A stretch of DNA of 64,000 nt, taken from Neckera pumila (lineage: Eukaryota; Streptophyta; Bryopsida; Hypnales; Neckeraceae). Positions 35,850 through 47,190 of this stretch are shown piece by piece. Position 1 is the first letter of the stretch, and every line of letters starts with the position of its first letter. Position numbers and translations under genes: made by a program. Below the pieces are notes generated by a model that saw only the letters and a program-made list of their open reading frames with translations, searched no databases and was not told where the DNA came from. The DNA is taken from the NCBI GenBank assembly GCA_963969595.1, contig OZ018408.1, positions 22,503,823-22,567,822 on the forward strand. Direction: 5' to 3'.

Positions 35850-37269
35850 ACCAGTAGAGCAGCACCATACTTTACCACGCAGCTGCCCTGCTGCAAATTT
35901 CTAAATTTCCTAAGGGGAACTTATGTTTATGCTTTCCTGATTCAAGCAGAATTCTTGGATTCTCAGATTGTAACATTTTTATGCAGTAACTGGGCATGGA
36001 AAGTAACAGTCTTGATGATTGAAAGGTCCGGTCATGTTCATTCTATAACAAGTAGCTTACTTAGCTACTTGTGGTTCTTGTCAAATTTTGGGAGTTGGGA
36101 GGTCACCTACACCAAATAGTGCAATTAGGTTGCCCCACACTAATTTCTCATATCTTACACTTTTACTGTTGTAAAAAAGATTTTCATCACTAATTATTGC
36201 AAAAAATATATACTTAAAAGGCCTTACAACCACTACAAAGCTGCCGAAAAATAAATTAACAACCTTCGAGTTGTAAACCATGTGAAATTCAAGCATGGTC
36301 AACACATAGTCTGGGGCAACCTAATTGCACTATTCAGTGTAGAGACCGAGTGATTCTAATATTCCGCGAGTGAGTTGCACGTGATTTACATATTGATGAT
36401 CCTAGGCTTTGCCCATCGCTACTCACACCCCTTTGTATGGAAAATTATTATTTTCGGTTAATCATTCTCATCTTCAACGCTAAATACATACTGAAAACAT
36501 CCCTCAAAATGAGTGACCCATTGCATACGGTTCTCTGTACTGTACGATTGATTCTCTCTCCACTATGAACTGCTTGCAATCACTTGCGCCTGCAACTTCG
36601 TATGAATGTTACTTTGTATCAACTTTCAGATACAACATTAGAAAATTATGATAGTTCTTAGAAGTACACTTCTTGCTACTACTATATCGATCACTGCAAC
36701 ACATCAAAAACACGGATCACAAGGTAGGCCATTACCGAATTAGTCTTTACCACACCCAATCTACCAATTGAGTGCCGAGTACCGCCAATTTGCCTTGCCC
36801 AATTCTAGTTCAGAATTCAGAAGTCCGAGAAGCCAACCTTGAAAAGTTTATTGAGCCTCAGTTCCAATACAGACTAGTGTACAAGACGGAGAAAGAATGC
36901 CTCTCTAGTCAATTCCCTATACAAGCTTCCCAGAACTATTTCAATTCACTAGTTCACTGATCAAAAAACAGAAAGAGAGCTCTGATGGTTGCACTGACAT
37001 TCAATCCCGAGTTCTGAAACAATGACCTACATTGACAGACAATTCTGCCGCTAATATAGTGACTGCCAATAAAAATCTACCTCCAAGACGAGGCATGGAG
37101 AATAAAGGTCTTCAAACATGTATACCACTGTCCGAATATCCGATTGCCTAAGGAAAGCGGCGAAGAGTGACAACGCTGGCGCAAAGCAAACCGCGGCGAC
37201 TCAAAAAACCGACGATGTCGAAAACGTCAGTGCTGCAAAAAAAACGAGACTTCACATCCACAGCAAAAC
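35850..37269. other. Intergenic region with one MITE
   Basis: Apart from the element at 36119-36330 I see no gene. The right end is the 3' flank of the SNF2/RING gene. Confidence 0.45.
36119..36330. mobile_element. TA-flanked MITE (mariner-type target)
   Basis: Perfect 19-bp inverted ends GTGCAATTAGGTTGCCCCA and TGGGGCAACCTAATTGCAC, flanked by TA (36117-36118 and 36331-36332). Length 212 bp; the interior is AT-rich and non-coding. No other copy was noticed in the window. Confidence 0.8.
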
Positions 37270-40200
37270 TCACATCCGGAAAAGGTACCGAAGGTCGTCC
37301 GTCGTCAGCCGCGAGCCCTTCTCGCCTCCCCCATTCTCCCCAAAAGCAGATGCCACAATCTGTCTTTTCCGTTCCTGCATCATGGCCGCCCTCACGTCAA
37401 CATCGACACCATTCCACCCAACTCCAAACTATAACATCATAAAAAAACACGAAAACCAAACACCCACCCAAAAGACTCTCCAGACGCACATAAAGCTACT
37501 TACAACATCACAACCTCACCATTCCCACATGGACTGAAAGCAAACCTGCAATGCCAAAATACGATCCTCGATCGTGTTCTTCACCGTAAATCGTGACACG
37601 TTCACTGTCCGAGTCTGCCCGATGCGATGCGCTCGATCGATTGCTTGATCTTCCGTCGTCGGGTTCCACCATACGTCTAATAGCAGCACGTGACTGGCGG
37701 CCACCATGTTCAGTCCCAGGCTCGCGGCTTTCAGAGACATGATCATCACTGTCACCTGCCACATTCACAGTACCACCCAAGTTAAGATTCCACCACTCAA
37801 ATCCACCCACACCATACACCTACTCCAGTACCTACGAGCACCAAAACACGCATATATAACACCAGTACCACATCATCACATCGGGCCACACCTCTGGAAG
37901 AGTGTTGAAATCCGACACCGCTCTATCTCGCGCCACCACCGACATCGTGCCATCCAGTCTTCGATAGCAAAATCCAGCGTCCTTCAGTGGCGTCTCTAGC
38001 AGGTCCAGCATGCTCGTCCACTGCGAAAACACGATTGCTTTCTCCGTCGAATCCACCTTCTCCACTGTACTTCCACTCGACTCCGATGCCACCGTTAAAA
38101 CCGACCCCGAGCCCTCACTCTCCTTCACTTCCAAAGCTTCTGATTTCAGAAGCTTTTCCGCTTTCGGTCCCTTCACGATCTTCCCGTCCTCTACCAGTAT
38201 GCTCAACTTTGGCAATGCCTGCAATGTATTGATCACCGCATCAATCTTCGATGACGTATTCCAATTTGGTTCCACCTCTGCTCCACCACTCACCACGCTC
38301 GTCTCTCCATCCTCCACGCTGCCACTTACTCCACCCAGGGCTGGATTCTTCAAAGCAGCAAGTGTAAACAACAAAGACGAGTTTAGCCCCTTCCGGCACT
38401 TGGGAAATCGACATGTCGTGTCATCGCCGTTCCCCATCTGCTCGGATATGCATTGTCTGCAGAACACGTGTCCACATATGCTAACCACTGGTTCCTCCGG
38501 TGCATCCTGGAAACACCCGAAATACAAGATGATCACACAACAGCCCGTATAAAACCCTTATTCTCATCATCTAGATCATCCTTACTATCAACTTACATCT
38601 ATCACTCACATAGCCGCCACGATACGAATAAGACATAACCCCACCGCCTGACCAAGCAATCACGACTACACAAAACTCTGGACAGCTCCGAAACAACTCA
38701 GCACAAGCCCCTCCTCCCTCTCAAGTCCCAACTACTCCATCCTCTTCACATCCTCGACCAAAAAATATATCTACAATTCCACCATTGACGAAGTGACCCG
38801 GAACGCCCCAGCACTACTGCACCCAGCATCTTCACAAAATACCTGACAGATGTGACAAATTGTCCGACCACCTTCCAAGCACTGGATCAGCTGCGTGCGT
38901 TGAGGAGGGGGCAGCTTCCGAACTGCTTCTAACGTTGTCTTATGAAAAGCTTCACTCTTGTGACATTTCTTCACCAGCATCGGGTGATCACACGCCTGCC
39001 GCAGCCGCAGTAACATCCAAAGAATGTTGACGTAATTGTTCTGCACCGTTCCTGCTGCAGCATAAACCTGCATATTCAACGTCACTCAATATTATCAGTT
39101 ATGCCATCTCGCACACCAACCACACCTACGCGATTAAACCGAACGGGTCCCAAAATCTCAAGGCTTCGTCACCACGCCCCACTCTCGCACTCGGCTCTAA
39201 GCGTCGCAATGGACAAGGACGCCACAAACCCCCTCTTACAACTAATTCCCGTCTCACTCAAGGCTACCTCCGCATCCTAAACTGCACCGACCAAGAAGTC
39301 CACATCGACGGGATCGCTCATTACTGACCTGGAACTGGGCCCGAGAATCGGCCTCCAGATTCGAGTAGAAGGACCGCTCCTCCAAGCTGAATTCTGATTG
39401 CTGCAGGTTCACAATCCTTGGAGGCAGATTCACTATCGGCTTTCCATCTATGAACGAAGCTGCACAACAAAAACTCACCCTCAGAGACAAGAACCCCAGC
39501 ATCCTGACCAAATTGCTTCAAAGCTACAAGAATTCACATCGCAAACAACGCCTTCAATATGTCTAAACTCGCAGCGCATCCTCTACTAACTCAATGCAAA
39601 CCGACCTCACCGTCCACAATACTAGTCCCAATCACCCTTTCAAATTCCTCCACAAAAAATTACCACGCCAGAAAATTCCATGCGTGTCAGCGTAGCACTT
39701 ACTCTTCGTACGCCTCAGCACTATAGGTTTCAGGATTGCCTGCAGCTTCTTGTACCCCTCATTTGGATTCCGATTGATGGGTTCCTTGATATCTTGTTGA
39801 AACTTCTTGTAAACGTCCCATGGAGCGTAACGGAGGAACCGGAAGTAGCTGTACAGGTCGTCAATGGAGTTCTGAATTGGCGTCCCACTCAGACACCACC
39901 GCCTTTTCGCCCGCAGACCCCACGCTGCACGTGCCACCTGCGTCCTGTGATTCTTGATGCTCTGAGCTTCATCCAGAACCACTCTGAACCACGCTACCCG
40001 TGCCAAAGGCCCCGCGTCGGGAGAAATCGAACCGTCCCCATCTGCCCCTTCCCCTCGGCTCTTGCCTTTTCCCTTCTTCGCCTTCTCAGCCTTCTCTTTC
40101 TTGGCTTTCGGCAACCCGACAAACCCGTATTCCGAACCATTCCTCCTTTCTTCCTCCTTCTCCTCCGTAGGTGGCTTTGGGACCTCCATGCTCACGATTG

Positions 40201-43200
40201 AGAAAGTAGAAAGCACCACGTCGTACCTCGCAATCTCCTGCGGATCCTTGATACGATTGCTTCCATGGTACACTAGAACTGTCAAGTCTGCCGCCGCAGC
40301 AACCTTGTCTCTGATCTCTTGCGCCCACTGACGCAAAACACTCGTCGGACATACCACAAGAGTGCCAGCAGCTGGCCTGCCTTTCCCCGACGATCGGATC
40401 GCCCGACCATCCTCACCCTGCTGTGCGCTGCCGTTCTCAACAATTGTCAACGACGCCCACTGGTCTGCTTCCACTTTCCTTTCCGATGCCAATGGATGTC
40501 CTTCCTCTTCATCACCGTCAAGATCCACCATCGAAGTCTCCACCCCCGCACCACTGGAGTCTGATTTTCGAACCGGAGCCCTGTTCTTCAAAATCAGTGA
40601 GATCGTCGAGATGGTCTTCCCAAGCCCCTGGTACCCGCTGGAGGTCAGTAATCACCCCTCGACACTTTCCATGAAGTCGGTCATCAATATCAAAAACTAA
40701 TAATCACTGGAAGAGTATAACGAGACGCAACCCTCTGGCAAGAAATCTCACCTGGTCATCGGCTAAAATGCCACCGCATGGGCCGTTCCTTCCGCTTTCT
40801 CTGTGTACCATCCAAGACAGCGCTATTCTCTGCAACCATATCCCAACCAACAACATCCTCTCAGCAGACTCGCATCCACTTCCACGTTCCAAAAGCAAGT
40901 CCTCCGTCCTACCACGATCGGAACCGCACCATATAAGAAAAACGTTTCGAGAATTCAGACCTGATGCTTCAACAGGGTCATCGTTAGAAGCTCTTCGTCG
41001 GGGCTTGTCTCTTCCTGCTCATCCCCCAATGCAAAGGCCTGCCAAGGACAATGCAGTGTGATTATCAGGAATTCATCACTTCAAATTAACATACCTGCCG
41101 TCATTATATATTCCGAGGTAGGACAAACCATCCCCAACCATATCAGTGATCCAGCGGATCATCACCAAAAGCATATCCAAAAACCCCAGAAGCAACACCG
41201 ACTTGCAACCGAGCGCATGATTTGTTTACAAGGCAATGAAACCATGGTCTTGCCAAATGAATAATGCAAGGTCTACAGAACGACTAATCACATGTCCGAC
41301 GATCATCTGGCGCCTTGGCTCCAACCTGACAAATGTCTCCTTTTACTTTCAGGCGGAAATCAGTACCTGGAAAACAACTTGAGTTGCTAGCTCCTCGCTC
41401 CGTTTCACAGGGTCCACTACGACATGCAGGCGTTGATCCGCTACAGCAGCCAGCCGCATCCCATTCCTTAACCCTGCGAATGAGCTCATGCTCCCAGGTA
41501 AAACCCTACCTGCACCTGTGTTGTAAGACGTGCTCACCTCACCCGAGCTAGTCCTCTGAGCCATTTGAGCTCGTATGAACTCGCTTGCGTAAGTATCAAC
41601 TCTGTACCCTGTCGCTCTTCTCTGCGCTTCGGCGCCTGGCATAACCCTCATAGGTGAAGCACTGGTTACAGAGGAATCCACATTCCCTGTTGCCGAAGAG
41701 TACCTCAATGGACTCGGATCGCAAGACCGGGATCGGCTGGACACGAGAGACATTTCACCTGCCTTACTCGCTAAATGGGCATATGGATGGGCCAAACTTG
41801 CATAATGATGACCACTAGGTTGAAGGTGGGACCTATCTGCACTTTCTCGTGGCCACTTCCGTTCAGCGGCCCAACTCGGCAGTTTCCGTTTTCCTCGCGA
41901 CATCCCATCTATCTCTCTCAGCTCAGATTCCTCTTCGTCTCCGTCGCTATCATCGCTCGTTAGATCCACAATGGGGTTGCCCCTTGGAATGCTGGATGCC
42001 CGAGGATTTCCGACGATGCTGTTTCGCTCCAACGGACTGCTAACCCCGTCTTCATTTCTCGACATGTTGTAACTATCCATAATAACCACCGGAGAACTGG
42101 AATTGGAACGACTGGGCCTCGAAACTTCTGGTGACACCCCTTCGGGGTAAATCCAGTTCGACGCCAACACAGACCCATCGTTCTGCCGAAGCCTCTCAAA
42201 ATCCAGATCCTCATCATCCAGATTCAGCGGTTCGTATAAAATCTGGTTCGTGTACCGCTCCCCGTTTTCGAATGAAATCACTTCCTCGGAAGTGTCTTCG
42301 ACCCCTGCAGTGTAAGAAAGAATGAATACGGTGAGAAACTCCGTTGCGTGACATATGCAAACAGTTGCATGCTCTCCGTCGTAGACCCAAGCAACTCATA
42401 AGTCTGTTTGCCTCTCTATAGTTTTCCAGAATCAAGGGCAGCAAAATCCAGCAAATGCAATGCTCTCATCCAATCCAGCTATGATTTGGTCACAGAGAAT
42501 ATTTGCAGCACCAACTTCATGGAACTGGAAATTGCTAAAACAGAGCTGATCACCATGCAAATGCCCGTCTGCTTCAAAGACGATCATCTCTCATCGGACA
42601 CCGTTTCAATAGACAAATACAAACCGTCACAACAAGAACACGTATCTCATGAACAAAGAGAACATGCATTGCGCGATCTTGGAATAAGCCTAGTGACCCT
42701 GCGAAATCGAACCTTCTCCACTGCGATTCAAATCATGAAGCCAGTAGCGATCTTGTGCGACCTCGTTTGCCGAAGGTGCCAGCATCGCGCCATGATGCCC
42801 CTCAGGTACTGCAGGTGTATGCGGCGCTATCTCCGGTTCCTGGTGCCATGAAGGAGGCCCGAGAGCGAGCGTCGTCCCGTCAACGTCCATCTCTTCATTT
42901 GATGTGGAGGCGGCCTGGTACTTCTCAAACGCCTGGATGAAACTCGAAGAATCAGTTCCGGCTCAAAAAAACCCTACTAAAGTTCTGTAACTTATTCTTC
43001 CTCCCGTCAACGTCTGGTCCTAAGTTCAATCTTAAATCTTTGCCAAATGAGCTACAAATCACAGGCCGCACAAGTCCCAAACCTCGAGACATGAACAGCC
43101 ATACACCAAGTCAGCCACGATCTTTAATCAAACCCTAAAACCTGCAATCCCAAACAGTCAATAAAGAGGGAAGGGCAAAGACTCGGAAAAAGACGAGCCT

Positions 43201-43389
43201 CCTCACCGCAGCTGGATCCTCCTGCAGTATGTCGAGAAGCTCGTCGAGTCCAATGTCAGGCTCGCCATCCAATTCGATATGAAGATCCAGTGGACTTGGA
43301 GTAAAGATAGGTGTGGAAATCGATGGGCTCTGCGGACCCATTGAACCGGTTACATGCGCATAGTTATTCCTGTTGAATGCAGGTGGCAT
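37270..43389 (-). CDS. SNF2 ATPase with RING finger, CHR28/FRG-like, chimeric 5' end
   Basis: Eleven exons, minus strand: 43389-43207, 42932-about 42698, 42304-41367, 41038-40961, 40829-40752, 40627-39703, 39459-39329, 39067-38843, 38506-37892, 37755-37546, 37374-37270; about 1,240 aa. Only the exon 2 donor is ambiguous (42698 or 42713, same phase). A disordered N-terminus with GKRKLPSWA is followed by [25 protein letters not shown] (Walker A across introns 4-5), [32 protein letters not shown], and [16 protein letters not shown] split by intron 8 follows ([13 protein letters not shown]), then helicase-[43 protein letters not shown]. The C-terminus [10 protein letters not shown] is typical. 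Arabidopsis relatives (FRG/CHR27-CHR28) act in RNA-directed DNA methylation. The first 35 codons come from a duplicated FAM21 exon, and every in-frame ATG before the conserved [10 protein letters not shown] lies there. Confidence 0.88.
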
Positions 43390-43461
43390 CTGAAAACAAA
43401 ATGATCGCCAGGTTAATCCCACCTCCTCTTATCTGCTGATTCAAAGAATAACTCAGTTTAA

Positions 43462-44182
43462 CCCCTAAATGCCTAGCACGTCCTGTTCTTCCTCATCCTC
43501 AAGACATTATTTTATCTATTGGAAGGTTCCGGGAAATGAAACTGGTGTTTGTAAAACCAAAATCCAGTTGCTTTACATTTGTACAATTAGAAACCCATAA
43601 CAAGCTTTCTTAACTGTTAAGTAATCTAAATGTTCATGGACGTCTACGTATTCTCGTTCTTAAAAGTACAAAGAAAAGAAAAATTCAAGACTTAATGAAC
43701 ACATTAAAATAGGGAATTTAGTGTAATTATTATATCCTGCTCATAAACTCAGAATAAAAGTCAATCATACAAATTCAATATCTAAAATCAAAACTCTTCA
43801 ACATCACAACCTAGAGGTGGAAACTCCAAGGCTCTCTCTATTCACAATATATTGAGAACAACAATTATTGAATCCAATAGTATGTTCCTAGCCTTGGATC
43901 CCATCCCCATGCCAATTGCCTTGTACTTTTACTTTAATCTAAAATTACATTATCTTTCACTTGATCTAAATCTTTAAGGCTCCACTCATTGTCATTTAAA
44001 GTTCTTACTCTTTCTCTCTTTGAAACACTAACACTCTCAACAACTTTCCAACGGCACAGGGCATACTGGTTATTACTAAAGTTCAATCGTATAGACAATG
44101 TCTTATCATCATGCCAAAAAAATTCAATAACATATGTTCTAGCACATTTAAGTATTGTCCAAAACGGGTAGGCATTTAGGGG
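43462..44182. mobile_element. TTAA-flanked CCC-end element in intron 8 of the duplicate
   Basis: TTAA at 43458-43461 and 44183-44186; ends CCCCTAAATGCCTA and inverted TAGGCATTTAGGGG, both intact. Orthologous to 23521-23916 but about 325 bp longer, so one copy has lost or gained internal sequence. It is shared by both duplicates. Confidence 0.8.
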
Positions 44183-46873
44183 TTAAACAATTGGTTCCTG
44201 GAGCGGGAGTAAAAATAAGACAAAAAGCTAGATTGGATTGCGGTGGAGAATGCATACGGGAATTGGAGGAGGTTGCAATAACAGTGTTTTTTTCAGTTCC
44301 CCTAAGGCCTCTGAAGCTAATTCTTGATTCTGATATTGCATGTTGTGCTCCACAGGTGTCTGTCCATGCTTTGTTGATAAGTCACTATCCAACTTAATCT
44401 CTTCTGGACTGGATCTTGTTCTGCCAACAAACTTCACACTGTCCAGTTTAAGCGGAGTCTCATGTGCGTTACTCTCTAAAGGGGGAAATACCCTTTGGTA
44501 AAGCATGTCAACCAGGAGTCTAGAATTCAGAAGCATAGACCTCAAAGAAATTTTCAGGCACTGACTTCCAACTATTATTACCACGAGTCAAGTTACTAGA
44601 TATGATGGACATATTCAGAAAGCACGATTAAAACGTTCAGTAATGGAACAACCCTCAGTTTCATTTTAGTAGATCCTGTTCATACTTCAATCTGTCTCAG
44701 CAGCACTATCCACGCATTGAAGTCCAGAAAGCATCCAACTCAGAGCCACAATGAATGCCCGAAGTATGTGCTACACAGCTGCTCAGGACCCTAAACAACG
44801 AACGCTTTCAAAACAAAGGAAAAATTACACCAACTATGAAACGAACACTAGCTCAAGATTCCGTCGCTAGAGAAGACACCAATAAGAGTAGTATATACCT
44901 GGGTATATTGCTGTCGGTATCGAGAGCAGCAAATGTTAAAGCATTGTCCACGTATCTATGCTGTTCATGTGCATTCTCTAAATTTGATCTGATTCCTCCA
45001 TCATCTAAGACAGTAAATCATGTCAAAAGATTAGACTTGCATGTAAAGCTTCAACTTCAAGTACGAGTACTTAACAGAGACTAAGATTACGATATGGATA
45101 CTCAATATGAAGATCCAGGCTATGCGACATTCCGCGATGCCGGTTACCACGTATTATCACATAACCGTAGAAGGGAAAGTCGATCTTACACGAAGCCGAA
45201 ACAAGGCAGCACAAGCCATATTTCTCCTAAACACCATTTTAAAATATGAAGCCAAAAGCAACTTCGTGGAAAGCACAATTAGAAGAGGGAAACAAGCGAC
45301 ATACATGGGAATGATGGACCACGAAGAGCAGCTTCCAACATCGCCTTAAAATCCAGAGCAGCAGAGACTGCGGGCTCTAAGACACCTCCCTAAGTATCAG
45401 AGCATCCTGATGTCAACGTACGCTTTTATGAGAAAACTCAAAAAGAAAATTACAGATTCACCTTTTGCAACATCTAGTGCATTTGGTTCTGAACCTGATG
45501 GCCTGATGGCTCGCTTTCAAACCGTTCCCCCTCTAACCAGGTCCGTCCACCCACCAGTTCTGCAGCCATTCTAGCTTCGTCTCTATCAGTATCACTATCA
45601 CTTTCAACGGCTTCCGAGCTTGGGGCTCTTGCATTCACCTCCGCAAATTTAAAGTCTGTTAAATTGTTCATAAACTTAACTCAGACTTCAGGTTGACATA
45701 GAAACAATAAGAAAAACAACTCCGAGAGGGTACAACATTGGCTAAAATAGTAAACATATCTCAATTCAAATGAATTCAATCTGCTCTAAATTCCCAGTTC
45801 GCTACAATAGCTGCACGAGATTACAACATTGGCGAAAATACTATAGGATCCATCACTCCTGGAAATTACATTTTCAATGAATAGAGTCGTTCATAGAGCT
45901 CGCAATCTGTTGAAATCATTTTCTAAAAGCACCTCGACATTACCAGCTTCTGTCCCCAAGCGATGCACCTCTGCAGCGACCTCCTTCGTGCGCTCACCTT
46001 CAAACGCTCAGAAAAATCCTCCAGTAGCCACTCCTGTAGCTATAGAACAATTTTAAAAAAACGCATCAGAAAGTCCATACCAATCCAACAAACCTTAAAC
46101 GATTTAAAGAAGAGAAAATCCAAGACCAAGCGCAACGATCTCCAGACTCCTCCTGAAAGACGATTAACCAGAACCAGCACCGTCCTCAGAGCACACAAGA
46201 CAAAAATCTGATAAAATTAAAAAGAGGATTCTGTAGCAGCAGGAGACGGTTTTGAACCTAGATTTCCGCCATCCGTCATGCGAGGCGTCTGAGGAGAACC
46301 AGAGCGACGGGCCTCTTTGTCGTCCATCTTGAATTTTTTTCACACAACCATGGGCGGGCGCAATTCCCTCCTACAAATAATAACGACGGTGTGACCTGAC
46401 CGGACCTCAAGATCTTCGCTTCTCTGGGACTAACTGGTAAACCTAACCTAAGCCTTGCGTGCATCAGAATCCAGCAGACACGCAGGTTCACTACTCAGAG
46501 CTTTCCATATGATCCACAAAACAACGCGCAGCAGCAGCAGGCGCACATGTGGAGTAATAGCACCCCTGCGTTTAGGGTTTGGGGAGCCTCAGCACCGAAA
46601 ACCGAAGGTCAATGACGGAAACCCCCATACCACTTTGGCCCGTCACTCCGGCAGTGCCAAAGGCTTACAAGGCCAAAAGGGGACGCTTCCATTCGCACAG
46701 GAATTGACATAAATCAAGCAAGAAGCTTCAAGGAAGGAAGGAAAGGAAAGGAAGGAAAAATAACAAAATTAAATCAATAGAAAGAAAGAAATTGAAATTG
46801 GACCGTGTGTATATTTGAAAGATTCAAGCATGCTTTTGAAGTTAGTACTCCAATGAAATATTACCTTCTGCTA

Positions 46874-47119
46874 CCTCTGTTCCACTAAAAAGTTCCATAT
46901 TTTATCTCATGTTTTTTTTATACTGATTTCATTGACCATGTTGTAAAATGTATAATTCAGAATGGTCTAAATTTTATATCACCACAATCCATAAAGAACA
47001 TTGTATCTGTTCAATGCAACCAAAATAAAAATTGGACCCAAGCAAGCTTTCAATATATGTACTCAAAACTATTAAAAAAAACAAGAGGTAAAATCAAGAG
47101 CTTTTTAGTGGGACAGAGG
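46874..47119. mobile_element. Stowaway MITE
   Basis: A 246-bp element with inverted ends CCTCTGT(T/C)CCACTAAAAAG, flanked by TA (46872-46873 and 47120-47121); the terminus matches the plant Stowaway/mariner consensus. It interrupts the duplicated segment upstream of the FAM21 pseudogene and has no counterpart in the first copy near 27640. Confidence 0.85.
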
Positions 47120-47190
47120 TAGTACAATGGAATTTCTGTCTTGGTAGTTTGGATACCTAAGTGTTAACTAAACTTGGTAGGTAATATACC

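Larger units (their letters stand above)
43286..47190 (-). pseudogene. Decayed partial duplicate of the FAM21-like gene
   Basis: Direct-orientation duplicate of about 23340-27700. Exon 1 (ATG near 46326) has lost the DGWSLRSDIQ codons through a deletion. Exon 2 (about 46040-45880) has an insertion and a stop in the ALSATQ block. Exons 3 and 4 are deleted. Exon 5 has a 4-bp deletion that runs into a stop near 45477. Exons 6-8 are well preserved, including SNAHETPLKLDSVKFVGRTR and the LKKTLLLQPPPIP end. Exon 9 stops matching at about 43286, in [12 protein letters not shown], and there joins the first exon of the SNF2/RING gene in frame. The pseudogene thus supplies the upstream region, and probably promoter, of that gene. 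Confidence 0.85.

Noticed and set aside
37118..37537. 139-aa open frame on the plus strand
   Set aside because: Overlaps the last exon and intron of the SNF2/RING gene on the other strand; composition is Thr/Ser/His-rich as expected for an antisense frame.
38010..38552. 180-aa open frame on the plus strand
   Set aside because: Antisense shadow of the RING/helicase-C exon (38506-37892).
42408..42851. 147-aa open frame on the plus strand
   Set aside because: Antisense to exon 2 and intron 2 of the SNF2/RING gene; no motif, and the minus-strand exon has good splice sites and family fit.
43286..47190. A second functional FAM21 gene
   Set aside because: Exons 3 and 4 are missing, exons 1 and 5 carry frame-breaking deletions and exon 2 has an insertion and a stop.
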